Shown here in pieces: positions 8,792 to 17,583 of a stretch of 64,000 bases of DNA. Each line of letters opens with the position of its first letter. Positions within the stretch are counted from its first letter, which is position 1. The notes below the pieces were generated by a model, which saw nothing but the letters and a program-made list of their open reading frames with translations, ran no database searches and was not told the origin of the DNA. The stretch comes from a bacterium (GTDB lineage: Bacteria; Vulcanimicrobiota; Vulcanimicrobiia; Vulcanimicrobiales; Vulcanimicrobiaceae). The stretch lies in NCBI GenBank assembly GCA_021790935.1, contig JAJYFL010000006.1, positions 119,602 to 183,601 on the forward strand, given 5' to 3'. The position numbers and the translations under genes are program-made.

Positions 8792-9478
8792 ATGTTCACG
8801 ATCGATGTGCTCACGCTCTTCCCGGAGATGTTCGCACCATTCGTCGGCCTCTCGATCGCCGGCCGGGCCGTGGAGGCGGGGCTGGTCGATATCCGCTACC
8901 GGCACATCCTGGATGCCCTCGAAGGCAGCGAACGCGCGGATGACGAGCCCTACGGCGGCGGAGCCGGCATGGTGATGCGACTCGAGCCCATCGCGCGCAT
9001 CCTCGATCCCATTCTCGCAGCGCGGCCGCCGGCACGCCTGGCAATCGCCCTTACGAGCCCGAGCGGCAAGCCGTTCACCCAAGCCGACGCCCAGCGCTTT
9101 GCTACGGGCCTCGACCACTTGGTCTTGATCTGCGGGCACTACGAGGGCATCGACGAACGCCTCTGCGAGCTCTACCCCATAGAGGAGTTCTCGCTGGGTG
9201 ACTTCGTCCTCACGGGAGGCGAGATACCGGCGCTGGCGATGATGGACGCCACGATCCGCCTGCTCGAAGGCGCGATCCATCCTGCATCGGCCGCGGAGGA
9301 TTCGTTCGCAGCCGGTCGCCTGGATTACCCGAGCTACACGCGTCCCGCCGTCTTTCGCGGCGTCAGCGTCCCGGAGGTCCTGCTCTCGGGCGACCACGCC
9401 GCGATCGCGCGATGGCGCCGTGAAGCCTCGCGGGCCCGGACCGCCGCCCGGCGGCCCGATCTTGGAGAGAAGCAGTAG
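8792..9478 (+). CDS. trmD: tRNA (guanine-N1)-methyltransferase TrmD
   Basis: A 228-residue SPOUT methyltransferase that makes m1G37 in tRNAs and prevents frameshifting. Hallmarks are IDVLTLFPEMF at the start, YGGGAGMVM, CGHYEGIDER and SLGDFVLTGGEIPA, which form the trefoil knot that binds SAM. It is followed by rplS, as in most bacteria. The usual upstream rpsP and rimM are not here, and a TPR gene is divergent instead. Confidence 0.96.
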   Translation: MFTIDVLTLFPEMFAPFVGLSIAGRAVEAGLVDIRYRHILDALEGSERADDEPYGGGAGMVMRLEPIARILDPILAARPPARLAIALTSPSGKPFTQADAQRFATGLDHLVLICGHYEGIDERLCELYPIEEFSLGDFVLTGGEIPALAMMDATIRLLEGAIHPASAAEDSFAAGRLDYPSYTRPAVFRGVSVPEVLLSGDHAAIARWRREASRARTAARRPDLGEKQ

Positions 9479-9490
9479 CGATGGCGATCC

Positions 9491-9520
9491 TTGCAATGGC
9501 CGGCGTTCGCATGTTAGAAT
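9491..9520 (+). promoter_or_regulatory. Candidate rplS promoter
   Basis: TTGCAA (9491-9496) and TAGAAT (9515-9520) are 18 nt apart, with a TG just upstream of the -10. A start near 9527 would give a 66-nt leader that contains a small hairpin, GTCGC (9530-9534) with GCGAC (9545-9549). The hairpin may be an L19-type leader, but it is too small to be sure. Confidence 0.4.
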
Positions 9521-9592
9521 CCGAGGGTTGTCGCCGGGCCCCCAGCGACTGTTTTCAATTTCCGATTCGTATTTTCTTCAAAGAGAGCCGCC

Positions 9593-9943
9593 ATGAACCT
9601 CATCGACGTCCTCAACCACGAGCAGCAAAAAGAGAGCGTGCCCGAGTTCCGCTCCGGAGATACCATCAAGGTCTATTCGAAGGTCGTCGAGGGCGGCAAG
9701 GAGCGCGTGCAGATGTTCGAGGGCGTTGTGACGGTTCGCAAGGGGGGCGGTTCCCACGAAGCGGTCACCGTACGCCGCGTAGCCCACGGCGTCGGCGTCG
9801 AGAAGACCTTCCTCGTCCACAGCCCGCGCGTCGAGAAGATCGAAGTGGGCAAACGCGGTATCGTCCGCCGCAGCCGCCTCTACTACCTGGCCGAAAAGGT
9901 CGGTAAGGCCGCTCGCATCAAAGAGAAGAAAGCTGTTCGCTAA
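9593..9943 (+). CDS. rplS: 50S ribosomal protein L19
   Basis: A 116-residue L19 of normal length, recognised from the [16 protein letters not shown] segment, the FEGVV motif and [18 protein letters not shown] near the end. It lies at the 30S/50S interface. It sits between trmD and three signal peptidases. Confidence 0.97.
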   Translation: MNLIDVLNHEQQKESVPEFRSGDTIKVYSKVVEGGKERVQMFEGVVTVRKGGGSHEAVTVRRVAHGVGVEKTFLVHSPRVEKIEVGKRGIVRRSRLYYLAEKVGKAARIKEKKAVR

Positions 9944-9974
9944 TCTCGCTCTGAGCCCGCTACAACTTCTCGGG

Positions 9975-10685
9975 TTGATCTGCGTCTTCGCGGTGGCGAG
10001 GATCGCCCTGGGTTTGAAACCCGTCGCCGCCGGCCGCAGCGCCGATGCGCTCGCCGCCATCGCACGCGAGTACCTCGAAGCCTTCATCGTTGCCGGACTC
10101 GTAGCGCTCTTCCTCATAACGTTCGTCATTCGGACGTTTTACATCCCCTCCGGCTCTATGGAACCCACGCTGCAAGTCAATGACGTGCTGCTCGTAGACG
10201 AGATCGAGTACCGGTTTCACGGCCCGCATCCCGGCGACATCGCCGTCTTCAAGCCGCCGGTCGCTTCGAAGGACGATTACATCAAGCGTGTAATCGGCGT
10301 TCCGGGTGACACTCTTTCGATTCGCCAAGGTACGGTGTACGTGAATGGACGCGCGCTCGCCGAACCCTACGTCGCCCAAAAGCCGGATTATTCGTTACGC
10401 GTCGAACGCTACGGGATCTACGTCGACGGGCAGCCGCTGGACCCTTCCCAAGCCGACGTGCCGCCCAAGCGCTTTTGGCAAAGCCCCGACCGCATACCGA
10501 AAGGTTTCTACTTTATGATGGGCGACAACCGGAACGAGTCGGACGATTCCCACGTGTGGGGTTTCGCGCAGCTTCATGGCAGATTCGCCGCCGGCCCACT
10601 CGCGCGCACGAACGAAACGGCGGAGTTCACGGGCCGGGCGTTCTTGATTTTCTGGCCGCTAAACCGGATGCGGATACTACAATGA
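9975..10685 (+). CDS. lepB: Signal peptidase I (first of three)
   Basis: A type I signal peptidase that removes signal peptides from exported proteins. An N-terminal membrane anchor (about residues 35-55) precedes the catalytic Ser in IPSGSMEPTL and the general-base Lys in DDYIKRVIGVPGD. The box GDNRNESDDSHVWG is also present. I give TTG 9975. Alignment with the second copy suggests the true start may be a rare CTG at 9951 (SPLQLLGLICVF against TPTELLIIVALF). It is 55-60 percent similar by eye to the next gene, so this is a tandem duplicate. Confidence 0.9.
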   Translation: MICVFAVARIALGLKPVAAGRSADALAAIAREYLEAFIVAGLVALFLITFVIRTFYIPSGSMEPTLQVNDVLLVDEIEYRFHGPHPGDIAVFKPPVASKDDYIKRVIGVPGDTLSIRQGTVYVNGRALAEPYVAQKPDYSLRVERYGIYVDGQPLDPSQADVPPKRFWQSPDRIPKGFYFMMGDNRNESDDSHVWGFAQLHGRFAAGPLARTNETAEFTGRAFLIFWPLNRMRILQ

Positions 10686-10718
10686 TTGCGAGCCCTCTCT
10701 GTGCCTGGATCGATCGCC

Positions 10719-11459
10719 GTGACCCCGACTGAACTCCTCATCATCGTCGCGCTCTTCATCGTCGCGAGGCTGGTACTCCACATGCAGCCCATCAAGGCCC
10801 GCTCCCAAGGGCGCTCGCCGGTCTTCGCCCGCGAGTATCTCGACCCGTTTATCTTTGCCGGCATAGCGGCTTTCTTGCTCATCACCTTCGTCGCGCGAAC
10901 GTATTACATCCCGTCGGGCTCCATGGAGCCGACCCTCAAGATCGGCGACGTGTTGCTCGTCAACAAGTTCGAGTATCGCTTCGTCAAGCCGCGCGAAGGC
11001 GATATCGTCGTGTTCAGACCGCCCGTCCCGTCTCCGGACGATTTTATCAAGCGCGTCATCGGGCTTCCGGGAGATACGCTCAAGATTCAAAACGGCACCG
11101 TTTACATCGACGGCAAGGCTCTCGCCGAACCGTACGTCGCCGCCAAACCCGACTACAACCTGATCGTCAAGAACTACGACGTATACGTCGACGAGCGCGA
11201 CGGAACCGGTTACCAGCCGCTCGACCCATCGGTCGCAAACATCCCGCCCAAGAAGGACTGGACGGCGCCCAACCGCATACCGAAAAACTGCTACTTTATG
11301 ATGGGCGACAATCGCAACGACTCCGAAGATTCGCATATATGGGGTTTCGCCCAGCTCTCCGGCACGTTCGCTACAGGCCAGCGCGCCGGCGGGCCGGCTC
11401 ACTTCACGGGCCGCGCGTTCCTGATATTCTGGCCGCTTTCACACGCCCGCATCCTCTAA
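10719..11459 (+). CDS. lepB: Signal peptidase I (second of three)
   Basis: A paralogue of the preceding gene, with the same layout: one anchor helix, Ser in IPSGSMEPTL, Lys in DDFIKRVIGLPGD, and GDNRNDSEDSHIWG. It carries a slightly longer insert (KNYDVYVDERDGTGYQPLDPS) before the last box. I start it at GTG 10719, which aligns with relatives. A TTG at 10686, just after the previous stop, would add 11 residues. Confidence 0.92.
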   Translation: MTPTELLIIVALFIVARLVLHMQPIKARSQGRSPVFAREYLDPFIFAGIAAFLLITFVARTYYIPSGSMEPTLKIGDVLLVNKFEYRFVKPREGDIVVFRPPVPSPDDFIKRVIGLPGDTLKIQNGTVYIDGKALAEPYVAAKPDYNLIVKNYDVYVDERDGTGYQPLDPSVANIPPKKDWTAPNRIPKNCYFMMGDNRNDSEDSHIWGFAQLSGTFATGQRAGGPAHFTGRAFLIFWPLSHARIL

Positions 11460-11515
11460 CGGGTGGTATCGACGCGGATTAGGACTTCGCGCGAACGCGT
11501 CGAAGAATCCCTTCC

Positions 11516-12025
11516 GTGCTCCGCCCATTGCATTGGCGCTCGGTAGCGAGCGCGACGCTGCAAATCGCGGTCCTCGCGCTCTTGGCGCTCGCGTTCTTCA
11601 TGCGTACGCCCCAAGTCTCGGGGATCTCGATGTCGCCGCTGATCGCATCGGGCGAGTTCGTTCTGATCGACACGGTCGCATACCGGTTTCGCGGACCGAA
11701 GCGGGGTGACGTCATCGCCTTCCATCACGACGGACCGACGCCCGAGGTGTTCATCAAGCGCGTCGTCGGGTTGCCAGGCGATCGCATCCGCATCGATCGC
11801 GGAACGGTGTACGTCAACGGCGCCCCGCTCTCCGAGCCGTACATCCGTTACCGCGACGACCGCAGCTTCCCCACGGTCGTGGTTCCGCCGAACTCACTCT
11901 ACGTGCTCGGCGATAATCGCGTGGACAGCGACGACTCGCGCTTCTGGGGCTTCGTTCCGGAAGGCAGCGTCATCGGTAAGGCCGTCGCCGGGATCTGGCC
12001 GATCGGCCGCATCGGACTCCTATGA
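11516..12025 (+). CDS. lepB: Signal peptidase I (third of three), short form
   Basis: A 169-residue short signal peptidase I. The anchor helix is at about 12-29, the catalytic Ser is S38 in GISMSP, the base is K81 in FIKRVVGLPGD, and the last box is GDNRVDSDDSRFWG. It lacks the insert of the other two and is more distant from them. GTG 11516 is the start. The stop overlaps the rbgA start as ATGA. Confidence 0.9.
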   Translation: MLRPLHWRSVASATLQIAVLALLALAFFMRTPQVSGISMSPLIASGEFVLIDTVAYRFRGPKRGDVIAFHHDGPTPEVFIKRVVGLPGDRIRIDRGTVYVNGAPLSEPYIRYRDDRSFPTVVVPPNSLYVLGDNRVDSDDSRFWGFVPEGSVIGKAVAGIWPIGRIGLL

Positions 12026-12831
12026 GCGCCGGCGCGGAGTTCGAGCGCGTCATCCAGTGGTACCCCGGCCACATGGCCGCCGCGATGCGGCGCATCGGCG
12101 AGCATATGAAGCTGATCGACGTCGTTATCGAAGTGGTCGATGCGCGCGTGCCGTTCAGCGGGAGCAATCCGATGCTCGATGCGATCGCCGACGAGCGTCC
12201 GCGCCTGCTCGTCCTCGATCGTGAGGATCTTGCGGATCCGCATGCGACCGCGCGATGGTTAGCCTACCTCGGCCGGCGCCGCCGCGTCGTCGCAGTCAAC
12301 GGGCGCGAACGCAGCGGCGTCACCGCGGTCGGCTACCATCTAGCGCAGCTGACCGCTGGGCGGCGCGCCGCCCAACGCGCTATCGTGGTCGGGCTGCCGA
12401 ACTCGGGAAAATCCTCCATCATCAACGGTCTGCTGAAACGGGCCGCCGCGAAGACCGAAGACCGCGCTGGGGTCACGCGCGCGCTGCAATGGTTTAGGGT
12501 TCAGCCCAACCTCGAGTTGATGGACACTCCGGGAATCTTGGTCCCCAAGATCGACTCCGCGCAAGCGCAATGGAAACTCGCACTGGTCGGCGCGGTGCCG
12601 CGCGAGCGCTACGATCCCGAAGACGTTGCCACGCGCTTTCACGCATGGTTGTCGGAACGCACGAAGGGGCAGACGAGCGTGCCGGATCTCGCGGCATTCG
12701 CGCAGGGCCGCGGCTTCGTCCGGCGCGGCGGCGAGGCCGACCTCCATAACGCCGCACAGTCCTACCTGAAGGCCTTCAACGACGGTACGTTCGGCCGCCT
12801 TACGCTGGAATTGCCCCCCGATGACCCCTGA
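12022..12831 (+). CDS. rbgA: Ribosome biogenesis GTPase RbgA/YlqF
   Basis: A circularly permuted GTPase needed late in 50S assembly. The motif order is G4-G1-G3, as expected. G1 is GLPNSGKSS at 124-132, with DTPG at 168-171. It begins with the family's WYPGHMAAAMR. The G4 motif, normally NKxD, reads D66-R-E-D69, so both the Asn and the Lys that contact guanine are changed. It sits between lepB and rnhB, the usual place for rbgA. Confidence 0.92.
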   Translation: MSAGAEFERVIQWYPGHMAAAMRRIGEHMKLIDVVIEVVDARVPFSGSNPMLDAIADERPRLLVLDREDLADPHATARWLAYLGRRRRVVAVNGRERSGVTAVGYHLAQLTAGRRAAQRAIVVGLPNSGKSSIINGLLKRAAAKTEDRAGVTRALQWFRVQPNLELMDTPGILVPKIDSAQAQWKLALVGAVPRERYDPEDVATRFHAWLSERTKGQTSVPDLAAFAQGRGFVRRGGEADLHNAAQSYLKAFNDGTFGRLTLELPPDDP

Positions 12832-13510
12832 CAGATCCGCCCGGACCCTCGCGCGCTCCGACCGCGAGCACCGCCGGCTGCTAAGCCTGCACGCGTTTGA
12901 AGATGCCGCCCGCGCCCGAGGGTACGTGTACGTCGGCGGCGTCGACGAAGTCGGCCGCGGACCGCTGGCCGGCCCGGTTGTCGCCGCGTGCGTCGTCGCG
13001 AGCGGCCGGCTGATGCTCCGCGGGCTCAACGACTCAAAGCAAGTACGGCCGGAACGACGTGAAGAGCTCGCCGAAGGGATCCGCGCTCTCTGCGCGGCCT
13101 GGGCAATCGGCAGCGCGAGCGTCGACGAGATCCGGCGCCTCAACATTTACTGGGCGAGCGTACTGGCGATGGAACGAGCGATCGCCGGGGTCGCGGTCGC
13201 GCCGGAGTACCTGATCACCGACGCCGTACGGATCCCGTCGTTCGCATCGCCGCAGGAACCGTTGACCAAGGGCGATGCGCGCAGCGCGGTCGTCGCGGCC
13301 GCATCCATCCTGGCAAAAGTCCATCGAGACCGCCTGCTGGTCGAACTCGACGCCGTCGAGCCGCGCTACGGCTTCGCCGCGCACAAAGGCTACGCGACGC
13401 CGCAGCACCTAGAGGCGCTGCGCATGCACGGCCCGTCGATCTACCACCGCCTGGGGTTCCGGCGCGTGCGGGACGCGCAGCTCGCTCTCGAGGGCATCGT
13501 ACGCGATTGA
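12821..13510 (+). CDS. rnhB: Ribonuclease HII
   Basis: A 229-residue RNase HII that removes RNA and single ribonucleotides from DNA. The catalytic D42-E43 occurs in GVDEVGRGPLAGP, followed by the LNDSKQV motif and a third acidic residue in LITDAV. The N-terminal 35 residues are extra compared with short homologues. It overlaps rbgA by 11 nt and yraN by 4 nt. Confidence 0.95.
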   Translation: MTPDRSARTLARSDREHRRLLSLHAFEDAARARGYVYVGGVDEVGRGPLAGPVVAACVVASGRLMLRGLNDSKQVRPERREELAEGIRALCAAWAIGSASVDEIRRLNIYWASVLAMERAIAGVAVAPEYLITDAVRIPSFASPQEPLTKGDARSAVVAAASILAKVHRDRLLVELDAVEPRYGFAAHKGYATPQHLEALRMHGPSIYHRLGFRRVRDAQLALEGIVRD

Positions 13511-13839
13511 ACAGCGCCAAGGGCCGCGCCGGTGAAGCCAAGGCCGCAGCCTTTCTGGAGACGTGCGGGTACCATATCGTCCAGCGAAACGTTCGCCTGC
13601 CGGGCGGCGAGATCGATCTGGTCTGCCGTGACGGCGAGACGATCGTCTTCGTCGAGGTGAAATCTCGCGGCTCCGCACGCTTCGGTACGGCACTGGCAGC
13701 CGTAGATGCACGCAAACGCGCGACGCTACGCAGGCTCGCGGCCGACTACCTCCAAATCGTCCAACCACACGCCTGCGTCCGTTTCGACGTCGTGGCTTTG
13801 GACGGAGACCGCATGACCCTGCATCGGAATGCCTTCTAA
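13507..13839 (+). CDS. yraN: UPF0102 endonuclease-like protein YraN
   Basis: A 110-residue member of the UPF0102 family with a restriction-endonuclease-like fold. The core GGEIDLVCRDGETIVFVEVKSR holds the D and ExK of a PD-(D/E)xK site. TTG 13507 overlaps the rnhB stop. The rnhB-yraN pairing is common and suggests a role in DNA processing, but the cellular function is not settled. Confidence 0.92.
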   Translation: MNSAKGRAGEAKAAAFLETCGYHIVQRNVRLPGGEIDLVCRDGETIVFVEVKSRGSARFGTALAAVDARKRATLRRLAADYLQIVQPHACVRFDVVALDGDRMTLHRNAF

Positions 13840-15086
13840 TGAACCTCCTAGGACGGACGTTCGGCGGCCGGTACGAGATTTTGGAAGCGATCGGCCACGG
13901 CGGCACCGCCGACACCTATCGGGCGGTCGATCGTACGCTCGGACGCGAGGTCGCGATCAAGGTGCTGATCGATCGGTCGGACGACGTCAACCACCGGTTT
14001 CTGCGCGAGGCGCAATCCATGGCGCGCTTGAACCACCCGCGCATCGTCACCGTCTACGACGTCGGCGAGGAGGACGGGTACGCGTACATCATCATGGAAC
14101 TCGTCGCCGGCAAGACGCTAAGCGATCTACGGGGCGGCTCGATCTCTTACAAGCAGGCAATCGATTATTTGCTGGAGATACTTGAGGCGCTCGAATACGC
14201 TCACGGCCAGAATATCGTTCACCGCGACATCAAGCCCTCCAACATCATGACGGTCGACGATGGGCGCCACATAAAACTGATGGATTTCGGGCTGGCCCGC
14301 CGTTTGAGCGATATGACGCAGACGACACGCACCGGAAGCATCGTCGGCACGATCGCGTACCTCGCTCCCGAGCGCTTCCTGAGCAAACCCGCCGACGTTC
14401 GCAGCGACCTCTACTCGGTCGGGATCGTCACGTACGAGATATTCACCGGAACCGTTCCGTTTCGAAACGAACGCGAGGACCTGGTTGCCACGATCTTCTC
14501 GCACGTCCACGACGCGCCGACGCCTCCACACGAAATCAATCGCAACATCCCCGACAGGCTCGAGCGCATCATCATGCGCGCCATCGACAAAGATCCCGGC
14601 AAACGCTATCAAACGGCGCAGGATTTCGCCCGCGACGTCCGGGCGCTTTCGGCCGCCGCTCCGAGCCCGAACGCGGGCCACGAGCGCGCCGGCCGTACCG
14701 ATCCCGCCGATCCATCCCTGCGAGACGCGCTGGACCGCGCGCTGGCGCCGTCGCGCAACCGCAACCAGGCCATCGAGGCGGTCCTCAAAGCGATGCTCGC
14801 GACCCGCCACCGCCGGTACGACGAAGCCAAGACCAATTTCATGCTCGCGCTGCACGATCTGCACGCGATCGATAACCGCCTGGAGTATGCCAAGACGGCC
14901 TTGAAGTACGGTGCGATGATCCTGCAGAAGGCTTCCGACGGCATGCGCGAACGGGAAGAGCTGCGCGACGGGGTCCATAAACTCACCGAGGCGCTCGAGG
15001 TCTTCCGCGACTTCGAGCTCGGGCCGCAGATCGACGAGACCGAATACCTCATCAGCGCGCTCGAGCGCACCGCTATAGGATTTTAA
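13839..15086 (+). CDS. Hanks-type serine/threonine protein kinase, soluble
   Basis: A 415-residue kinase. The glycine loop IGHGGTADTYRA, catalytic lysine K41, HRD motif with D130 and metal-binding DFG at 149-151 are intact, so it should be active. After about residue 275 there is a helical C-terminal region with no membrane helix and no PASTA repeats. It differs in that way from the PknB type. It shares 1 nt with yraN and lies just before the permease operon. Confidence 0.92.
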   Translation: MNLLGRTFGGRYEILEAIGHGGTADTYRAVDRTLGREVAIKVLIDRSDDVNHRFLREAQSMARLNHPRIVTVYDVGEEDGYAYIIMELVAGKTLSDLRGGSISYKQAIDYLLEILEALEYAHGQNIVHRDIKPSNIMTVDDGRHIKLMDFGLARRLSDMTQTTRTGSIVGTIAYLAPERFLSKPADVRSDLYSVGIVTYEIFTGTVPFRNEREDLVATIFSHVHDAPTPPHEINRNIPDRLERIIMRAIDKDPGKRYQTAQDFARDVRALSAAAPSPNAGHERAGRTDPADPSLRDALDRALAPSRNRNQAIEAVLKAMLATRHRRYDEAKTNFMLALHDLHAIDNRLEYAKTALKYGAMILQKASDGMREREELRDGVHKLTEALEVFRDFELGPQIDETEYLISALERTAIGF

Positions 15087-15101
15087 CGCGTAAAGAGCAG
15101 C

Positions 15102-16727
15102 ATGCCTGAAAAAAAGAAGCCCGAACTCCGCCGCTCCGTTACGCCGTGGGGCTCCTTCGCTTGGGGATACTCCGACGTCGGCGCCGATATCTTCGTCGGT
15201 CTGGGATTGGTGCTCGGGGCGGCCGCCGGCGCCTCTAACGTTGCGTTCCTTTTTGCGGGCGTCGTCTACGTCTGCATCGGCCTTGCCTATACCGAGCTCG
15301 CCGCGGCCTATCCGGTAGCGGGCGGCGGCCAGTACTTCGTCATGCGCGGCTTGGGCGATATCTTCGGCTTCATCGCCGGCTGGGCCGTCTTGCTGGACTT
15401 TACGATCGACATCACGCTCTTCGCCTGGGCCTGCGTCGACTACCTGAGCCAGCTGCTCCCGGTGCTCAACACGACCGCGAATCCATGGCCGCACTTCGTC
15501 GTCGCGCTGGTGCTGATTCTCGGGTTGCTCTTTCTCAATATCATCGGCGTTCGCGAAAGCACCGCGTTCAACGGCGTCGTCAGCGCGCTCGACATCGTGA
15601 GCGAGACGACCATCTTGACGCTCGGATTTCTCTTCGCATTTCGGCCCGAGATCCTCATCCACACGATGCAGACCTCCTGGCCGAGCTCGAACGATCTCAT
15701 GCTAGGCATCTCTCTCGCGATCGTCTCCTTCGTCGGCTTGGAATCGATCTCGCAGGCGGCACAAGAGACGCAGCGCCCCGCTTCGGTCATCCCGCGCACC
15801 TCGGTCGCGCTCATTCTGACGATCTTGATCTTCGCACTCTCGTACTCCAATCTCGCGCTCGGCATGCAGACTTGGCACCCGATCCCGCTCGACGCCCACG
15901 GCCATACGCAAGCGCTCTGGCATTGGCTCGGGAACGGCGACAACAACGGTAAGGCCGTCGCGCTCCTGGCGCAACAGGTTCCATACTTCGGGGCCGTCGC
16001 GGCGTTTTACGTCCCGGTACTCGGTGCGATCCTCTTGCTTATCTCAAGCAACTCCGGCGTCTTCGGCAGCTCGCGCATCGCCTATGCCATGAGCAGCGCG
16101 AAGCTCCTGCCGTCGGCCTTCCAGCGCGTGCACCCGAAGTTTCGGACGCCGATGGTCTCGCTTATAGCGTTCGTCGGGGTTTCGGTCATCGAACTCTTTT
16201 TCGCAGCGCTGCCCTCTCTCGACCCCGCCGCCAGCGCCCTCTATGCGCGGTGGTTCAACGGCGAGAGCGGGCTTGGTTTCTTGGCCGATCTCTACGCCTT
16301 CGGTGCGGCCACGAGCTACTCGTTCGTCTTCATAGCCCTCGTCGCGCTGCGCCTGTTCGATCCCTTGAGCCCGCGGAAGTTCAAGATGCCGTTCAACATT
16401 CCGGTCACCGTTCGGGGCGAGCGAGCAGAGTTTCCGCTCGTCGCGGTGATCGGCTTCGCGGGCATCTTCGCGATTCTTCTCTTTACCTTGAAGACGCACC
16501 CGATCGGCCGCATCGCGGGACCCGCGTGGCTGGTGGCCGGCATCATCATCTACCTCGTCTACCGCCGCAACAAGAAACTCCCGATCCTCCGATCGCAAAG
16601 CCACGACTGGCGAACGCAGCAGGCGGAGATCCTGCGTAATGCGGGCGAGCTCGAACTGATGGACGAGTATCTGGCCAACGTCAAAGCGAGCGACGAACGC
16701 CGCGCACGGGCGGCTGCGCGCCCATGA
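15102..16727 (+). CDS. APC-family amino acid permease
   Basis: A 541-residue amino-acid/polyamine/organocation transporter with about 12 membrane segments. The first-helix motif SDVGADIFVGLGLVLG and the conserved AYPVAGGGQYFVMRGLGD region are typical. The C-terminal 60 residues are cytosolic and charged. The substrate cannot be assigned. It overlaps the next small membrane gene by 4 nt, which overlaps a UspA gene in turn. Confidence 0.85.
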   Translation: MPEKKKPELRRSVTPWGSFAWGYSDVGADIFVGLGLVLGAAAGASNVAFLFAGVVYVCIGLAYTELAAAYPVAGGGQYFVMRGLGDIFGFIAGWAVLLDFTIDITLFAWACVDYLSQLLPVLNTTANPWPHFVVALVLILGLLFLNIIGVRESTAFNGVVSALDIVSETTILTLGFLFAFRPEILIHTMQTSWPSSNDLMLGISLAIVSFVGLESISQAAQETQRPASVIPRTSVALILTILIFALSYSNLALGMQTWHPIPLDAHGHTQALWHWLGNGDNNGKAVALLAQQVPYFGAVAAFYVPVLGAILLLISSNSGVFGSSRIAYAMSSAKLLPSAFQRVHPKFRTPMVSLIAFVGVSVIELFFAALPSLDPAASALYARWFNGESGLGFLADLYAFGAATSYSFVFIALVALRLFDPLSPRKFKMPFNIPVTVRGERAEFPLVAVIGFAGIFAILLFTLKTHPIGRIAGPAWLVAGIIIYLVYRRNKKLPILRSQSHDWRTQQAEILRNAGELELMDEYLANVKASDERRARAAARP

Positions 16728-16918
16728 CCTACCTGCGTTTGGGCATGTACGGGCTCTACATCATCCTTGGGGTGACGATCGTCGCGCGCCTTCTATCGGC
16801 CGGCGCCCACTGGAGACTCTTGGTCTCCGGAGTGGTCCTCGGTTTGCTGCTCGTGCTGCTGGGCGGATACCGCATCGCGTTGTTCCTGCGGCATCGTCCC
16901 GGGGGGCTGCCTCGATGA
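16724..16918 (+). CDS. Small two-helix membrane protein
   Basis: A 64-residue hydrophobic protein with two predicted membrane helices (about 7-24 and 31-53) and a basic tail. It overlaps both neighbours by 4 nt (ATGA), so it is translated as part of the permease-Usp operon. No family is recognised. It may be an accessory subunit of the permease. Confidence 0.7.
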   Translation: MTYLRLGMYGLYIILGVTIVARLLSAGAHWRLLVSGVVLGLLLVLLGGYRIALFLRHRPGGLPR

Positions 16919-17559
16919 ACGCACCGGTCCATATTACCCTCACGGGGCTCGTCGTTGCGCTCGCCATCGCCTTCGCCATCGGATCGACGATCTGGTGGAT
17001 GCTACACCCGCCAGCCTCGTTCGTACAAAAGCTCGCCGCGCAGGCTGAGACTGAGTTCGAGCGACTGGTCGGAAGCATCATGGTCGTCTTCTCCCAAGAT
17101 ATCGAGTCGGGACACATGATGGCGCTCGCCGCCAAACTGGCGCGAGGCGAGAGATCCGAACTGCTGGCCATCTACGTCATCGAGGTTCCCTTCACGCTGC
17201 CGCCCGACGCCGAGATGACCGCGGAGGAGCGCACGGCCCTCGACGCGCTCGGTGCCGCCGAAACGATCGCCGTGAAGAACGGCGTGAACATCCGTACGGA
17301 GATCGTCCGGGCGCGGGTGACCAGCCAATCGGTCCTCGATCTGGCCAAACGGGAGAAAGCGAATCTCATCATCCTAGGATCGTTCCGCGAGGGGAAATAC
17401 ACCGGGGCACCCCTGGGCCGGGCGATCGAGACGATCGCCGCCAATGCGAAGTGCGACGTCCTTATAGGCGTGGAAGGCAAGCACGGGACCCTGCTGGTGG
17501 ACGAGTTTGGTCAGGCCGCCGTGCCGGGCGGAAACGAAGACCGCCAGGCGAACGTTTAA
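16915..17559 (+). CDS. Membrane-anchored universal stress protein
   Basis: A 214-residue protein. Residues about 8-30 form a membrane helix. A UspA domain follows from about 52 to 190, with the early IMVVFSQDIESGHMMALA strand-helix and the ATP-loop-like IILGSFREGKYTGAPLGRAIETIAANAKCDVLIG near the end. UspA proteins bind nucleotides or stabilise partners under stress. The anchor and the overlap with the permease operon suggest control of transport. Confidence 0.85.
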   Translation: MNAPVHITLTGLVVALAIAFAIGSTIWWMLHPPASFVQKLAAQAETEFERLVGSIMVVFSQDIESGHMMALAAKLARGERSELLAIYVIEVPFTLPPDAEMTAEERTALDALGAAETIAVKNGVNIRTEIVRARVTSQSVLDLAKREKANLIILGSFREGKYTGAPLGRAIETIAANAKCDVLIGVEGKHGTLLVDEFGQAAVPGGNEDRQANV

Positions 17560-17583
17560 ACACCACCTGTAAACGGAGGCACC

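Noticed and set aside
9481..9592. Short frame starting at ATG 9481 in the rplS leader
   Set aside because: No ribosome-binding site of its own and it runs into rplS in another frame. The stretch is better read as the rplS promoter and leader.
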